This document shows, in pieces, positions 61,092-64,000 of a DNA stretch of 64,000 bases. A program made the position numbers and the translations under genes. Positions within the stretch are counted from its first letter, which is position 1. The number at the start of each line of letters is the position of its first letter. The notes below the pieces were generated by a model. That model worked only from the letters and a program-made list of their open reading frames with translations. It was not told where the DNA came from and searched no databases. The stretch is from Allobosea lupini. Lineage in GTDB: Bacteria; Pseudomonadota; Alphaproteobacteria; Rhizobiales; Beijerinckiaceae. The stretch covers positions 62,001 through 126,000 of the forward strand of contig NZ_FOAN01000007.1 of NCBI RefSeq assembly GCF_900109525.1. Direction: 5' to 3'.

Positions 61092-61975
61092 AAACCCCGA
61101 TCTGGATCGAGGCCGCGATCAACGGGCCGTGGGGCAAGGAGCGCCAGCCCGGCATTCCGATCGCGATCCCCGACATCGTCGCCGACGGGATCGCTGCGGT
61201 CGAGGCCGGCGCCGCGATCGTCCACTTGCATGTCTACGATCTCGAGACCGGCCGCCAGCGCGACGATTGGGAACTCTATGCGCAAGCCATCGAGGGGATC
61301 AGGGCCAAGGTCGATGCGATCGTCTACCCGACGATCCCGATCCTCGGCTCCGGTTACGCCGGCGACATGATCGGCTCGGGCCGCTACACGCATCTGGAGG
61401 AATTGGCCAAGCGCGGCCTGGTCGAATGGGGCGTGCTCGATCCAGGCTCGTGCAACTGGACGACCTTCGCCGGCATCCCGGGCGGCGAGGCCGGCTTCAT
61501 CTACCAGAACCCCGGCGAGCATATCCGCGAGGGGATGGCGGTCGCGCAGGCGCACAGGATCCATCCGAGCTATGCGATCTACGAGCCCGGCTTCACCCGC
61601 CTGGGCGCGGCGCTTGCCAAGGCCTATCCCGGCATGCCGACGCCGATTTATCGTTTGATGTTCTCCGACGCCTTCGCCTGGGGCTTCCCGCCGAAGCCTT
61701 ATGCGCTGGAGGCCCATCTCGCCCTGCTGGCGGAGTGTGCGCCGCAGGCCCCGGTGATGATCGCCGGGCTCGGCGTCGACCTCAGCGAGATCGTCGCGCC
61801 CGCAGTCGCACGCGGCGTCCATGTCCGTGCCGGGCTGGAGGATGCGCCCTTCGGCGAGACGCGCAGCAATGCAGAGCTGATCGCCCACATGGTCCGAAAG
61901 GTCGAGGCGGCGGGAGGGCGCCCGGCGAGCGTGGCGGAGGTTCGGACGGATCTGCACATGAGGCGCGTCGCATAG
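61088..61975 (+). CDS. BKACE family beta-keto acid cleavage enzyme (DUF849)
   Basis: 295 residues. Zinc ligands His46 and His48 in AAIVHLHVYD and Glu251 in VRAGLEDAPFGE; TIPILGSGY and AGLGVDLSE line the site. Members condense a beta-keto acid with acetyl-CoA to give acetoacetate and a new CoA ester. Translation is coupled to doc (ATGA). The genes at 57751-60360 are probably its original operon partners, with dehydrogenase making a beta-keto acid from a hydroxy acid (inference). Confidence 0.93.
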   Translation: MKTPIWIEAAINGPWGKERQPGIPIAIPDIVADGIAAVEAGAAIVHLHVYDLETGRQRDDWELYAQAIEGIRAKVDAIVYPTIPILGSGYAGDMIGSGRYTHLEELAKRGLVEWGVLDPGSCNWTTFAGIPGGEAGFIYQNPGEHIREGMAVAQAHRIHPSYAIYEPGFTRLGAALAKAYPGMPTPIYRLMFSDAFAWGFPPKPYALEAHLALLAECAPQAPVMIAGLGVDLSEIVAPAVARGVHVRAGLEDAPFGETRSNAELIAHMVRKVEAAGGRPASVAEVRTDLHMRRVA

Positions 61976-62029
61976 CGATCCGATGACGCTGGCGAACCTG
62001 CCCGAGCAAAGCGCCCGCGGGTGCGCAAG

Positions 62030-63253
62030 CTACGAGAAGCGCGTCGTTTTGCCGGGCCAGCGCTTCGAGCCCAGCGACAATGCCACGCAGGGTCGTTCGA
62101 CGAGCCAATAGAAGCCCAACGACAGTGTCAGTACGAGCGCGAGACCGACGATCGCGCAAAGCAGAACCAGCGCCAGGAACGGCAGGTGTCTGTAGTGGTT
62201 GATGACGATCGGCATGGTGATCTGCAGAAGCTGCAGGTGAACCAGATAGATCGAGAAGGACGCGGTGCCGATTCTTGCCAGTGCCCGGTTGCTCATGGCG
62301 CGTCGGAAACCGGACTGCCCGGTCAGGCAGGCGAGCATTATCGCGGCGATAGCGGCGAGTTGCGCAGGGAGTTGCCACCATATCGGGCCGCACGGCGTAC
62401 CGAGGAGGATGAGCGCCAGGACCCCCAGCGATCCGACGGGCCATTTCATCGCCGGGGCGAGATCCACTGCCCGGCCGCGACTGCTCGCCGTGAATTCCGC
62501 CATCAGCGCGCCGATGGCGAAATAGGGCAGAAAAGCGAGGAGCGAGTACCGGATGCCGCGCGAGCCGTATGTCTCCGCGAGGATGGCGACGAGCACCGTC
62601 GTCGTCAGGAACAGCAGGCTCGTCACCACCCTGCCGTTTCGCTCGGAGGCTCTGCGATACCATCGCCACAGGGCCGGCCCGATGATCAGGAATTGGAAGT
62701 GGACCTCCAAGAACCATCCGGGTGGGAAAAGACGCGGGAACGAATCAAAAGCCAGGTCATGAACGTACAAAGCGCTCGTCACGAAGCTCAGAAATAATGA
62801 TTCCGGCGCTCCATAAAACTGATATGAACCAGCAGGTCTGTATCCTGTGATTGAAATCACTGCAAAAGTTGCGAATAGAACGATAAAATAGGGCGGCCAT
62901 AGCCGCGTAAGTCTATTTTTCAGAAGATTAAAATCATCGATTTTCGAATGATTTTTTGCCTCTTTCTCGATATATAAGATCAATGTGAAGCCGGTTATGC
63001 AGAACAGCAACCTGCAGCCGGAAAACGGCGTCGCCAGAATGCCAAGTAGCGACGTCTCGATCACATTGAGTGCTTCGCGACCGTAGAAGCGTTCGACGCG
63101 CTGCAGCAAATGGCCAATGACGACGATCAGGATCGCGACGCCGCGCAGTCCGGTGAGCTCCGGCAGATGCGTGCGGGTGAGGTCCGACGCCCGTCCCAGG
63201 AAGCCTGGCACGGCATCGACCGCGTAATAGCCGGCGATCCGGTTCGAGCGCAT
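62030..63253 (-). CDS. OafA-type membrane acyltransferase
   Basis: 407 residues, ~10 helices, acyltransferase-3 family: HLPELTGLRGVAILIVVIGHLLQRVERF at the start (the catalytic-type His), FYGAPESLFLSF, PPGWFLEVHFQFLIIGPALW, and IYLVHLQLLQIT near the end. Probably O-acetylates a surface sugar. The region 62770-63000 is strongly AT-rich compared with its neighbours, which suggests foreign origin of that part. 54 bp from the BKACE stop, convergent. Confidence 0.9.
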   Translation of the reverse strand: MRSNRIAGYYAVDAVPGFLGRASDLTRTHLPELTGLRGVAILIVVIGHLLQRVERFYGREALNVIETSLLGILATPFSGCRLLFCITGFTLILYIEKEAKNHSKIDDFNLLKNRLTRLWPPYFIVLFATFAVISITGYRPAGSYQFYGAPESLFLSFVTSALYVHDLAFDSFPRLFPPGWFLEVHFQFLIIGPALWRWYRRASERNGRVVTSLLFLTTTVLVAILAETYGSRGIRYSLLAFLPYFAIGALMAEFTASSRGRAVDLAPAMKWPVGSLGVLALILLGTPCGPIWWQLPAQLAAIAAIMLACLTGQSGFRRAMSNRALARIGTASFSIYLVHLQLLQITMPIVINHYRHLPFLALVLLCAIVGLALVLTLSLGFYWLVERPCVALSLGSKRWPGKTTRFS

Positions 63254-63738
63254 TCATCCTCGAGCGAAAGCGGAGCAAGGAACGCATCGGCACACACCGG
63301 ATCGCCAAGCGTCCCATCGAACGCGAGGTCGTGACCCGTTCCCTCGTCGAGGCATCGGGACTGTCGGGAACGTGGAGGCCACTTTCCGGTCCGATGCTTT
63401 CGCGACAGCCTGAACACCCTGGCATGCGCCGCCGATGACGATCCCCGCGAGCGGTATCGCCTGTCGCCAGCCTCTCCGATCGATCGCCGCCCCATTCACG
63501 TGTCCGCGGTGGGAGCGCCTGAATTCTGCCAGGCCTCTCTGGCCATGGCGATCACAGCAATAATTGTACCACTTTGGAACGCCGGGGCCGTTGGCGAGGG
63601 CAGGTTCGGAAAAGGCGACGATTCCGCACGATTGCGGCCCGGAAAGCGGCTGGCGGTGCGTCGCTGCAGCGATGGCTGCATTGGCACCGGCCGCCGCAGC
63701 CCCTACATGCTGCCTGTCACGACGTCAGTGAGTGCCTA
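63254..63738. other. Intergenic region without a convincing gene
   Basis: About 485 bp. Short open frames in several phases (e.g. 63254-63499 minus, with a signal-peptide-like start, and 63500-63739 plus) lack family resemblance. On the minus strand a coding-like run (LDEGTGHDLAFDGTLGDPVC) lies out of frame with the signal-like start, so a decayed small gene is possible. Confidence 0.4.
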
Positions 63739-64000
63739 ATGTCCGAACGCGACAGCGAAGCGAATCGATTCTCTGCCCGCGCGGCGCGCTATGCCCGTGT
63801 CGGCGCCAATGTCGGCGGGGTGGCGGCGCGGATCGCCGGCACCAAGCTGTTCGGGCTGGAGGGCCGCAACGCCACCAATGCCGAGGCGCTGGCCAAGGCG
63901 CTGGGCGGGCTGAAGGGGCCGCTGATGAAGGTGGCGCAGCTCGTCGCCACCATCCCCGACGTGGTGCCGCCGGAATACGCCGCCGAATTGCAGAAGCTTC
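63739..64000 (+). CDS. AarF/UbiB/ABC1-type kinase-like protein (3' end cut)
   Basis: The first ~87 residues (MSERDSEANRFSARAARYAR ... ALAKALGGLKGPLMKVAQLVATIPDVVPPEYAAELQKL). The KxGQ-like segment, here LKGPLMKVAQL, marks the N-terminal ABC1/UbiB region, before the kinase-like domain. Such proteins assist ubiquinone synthesis. Start ATG 63739 overlaps nothing known upstream. Confidence 0.85.
   Translation, partial: MSERDSEANRFSARAARYARVGANVGGVAARIAGTKLFGLEGRNATNAEALAKALGGLKGPLMKVAQLVATIPDVVPPEYAAELQKL

Noticed and set aside
63500-63739. 79-codon plus-strand frame before the UbiB-like gene
   Set aside because: No ribosome site or family resemblance; Arg-rich composition of GC-driven frames.
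1-64000. Search by eye for CRISPR arrays, transposases, integrases, tRNA and rRNA genes
   Set aside because: No regularly spaced repeats, transposase-like frames or cloverleaf-forming tracts were noticed; a covariance-model scan would be needed to exclude small RNAs.

Overview
The window is high-GC DNA with tightly packed genes and frequent 4-base ATGA/GTGA overlaps. It looks like the chromosome of a metabolically versatile alphaproteobacterium of the Hyphomicrobiales; a Bosea- or Bradyrhizobium-like soil organism is my inference. The grounds are many LysR/Bug/ABC catabolic cassettes, a cyoABCD oxidase next to an MFS gene, and one copy of a short palindromic repeat of a kind common in that order. 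No rRNA, tRNA, CRISPR array, insertion sequence or phage gene was recognised.

Layout. (1) 1-7.6 kb: an aminophosphonate locus with an ABC transporter (ATPase cut by the window start, then a fused two-domain permease), a Na+/phosphate cotransporter with a PhoU-like domain, a LysR regulator with a clear operator, a PbfA-type PLP lyase and a 2-hydroxyacid dehydrogenase. (2) 7.6-12.7 kb, minus strand: a one-carbon locus with a DeoR regulator, a dimethylglycine/sarcosine dehydrogenase, purU (carrying an in-frame stop) and folD. (3) 12.9-26.4 kb: an exopolysaccharide cluster (GNAT-like protein, GT2, flippase, GumC/Wzz-like protein, Wzy-like polymerase, deacetylase, two GT4, methyltransferase, GH5, acyltransferase), with a palindromic repeat inside the last gene. 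(4) 26.4-31.3 kb: mobA (3-hydroxybenzoate 4-monooxygenase), a class II aldolase-like gene, a MarR regulator and a Bug solute-binding protein, tied together by two related operator-like palindromes. (5) 31.4-38.1 kb: an XRE regulator followed by MFS, pyrK, pyrD, an M20 amidohydrolase, pyrE and a small unknown gene; I read this as an accessory orotate/dihydroorotate/ureidosuccinate cassette. (6) 38.1-44.5 kb: cyoABCD-SURF1 and a divergent MFS transporter. (7) 44.5-46.5 kb: a LysR/EamA divergent pair sharing a perfect 17-bp palindrome. (8) 46.5-48.3 kb: a graveyard of an intradiol dioxygenase and a BKACE gene, both beheaded at one junction, plus a frameshifted IclR regulator. (9) 48.4-51.7 kb: a GlcD-type FAD dehydrogenase and rfbA/rfbD. 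(10) 51.7-57.7 kb: LysR, an argininosuccinate-lyase-like C-N lyase, a polar amino-acid ABC transporter, a strong terminator and LysR. (11) 57.7-62 kb: Bug protein, zinc alcohol dehydrogenase, an unknown protein and BKACE, with an AbrB-Doc toxin-antitoxin pair wedged into the operon. (12) 62-64 kb: an acyltransferase with an AT-rich 5' part, and the start of a UbiB/AarF-type kinase gene.

The most interesting candidates are the pyr-like accessory cassette, the aminophosphonate locus with its possible phosphate-export gene, the C-N lyase/ABC locus, the Shine-Dalgarno-sequestering hairpin before the dimethylglycine dehydrogenase, the purU nonsense codon, and the single-deletion scar that removed the 5' halves of two divergent catabolic genes.
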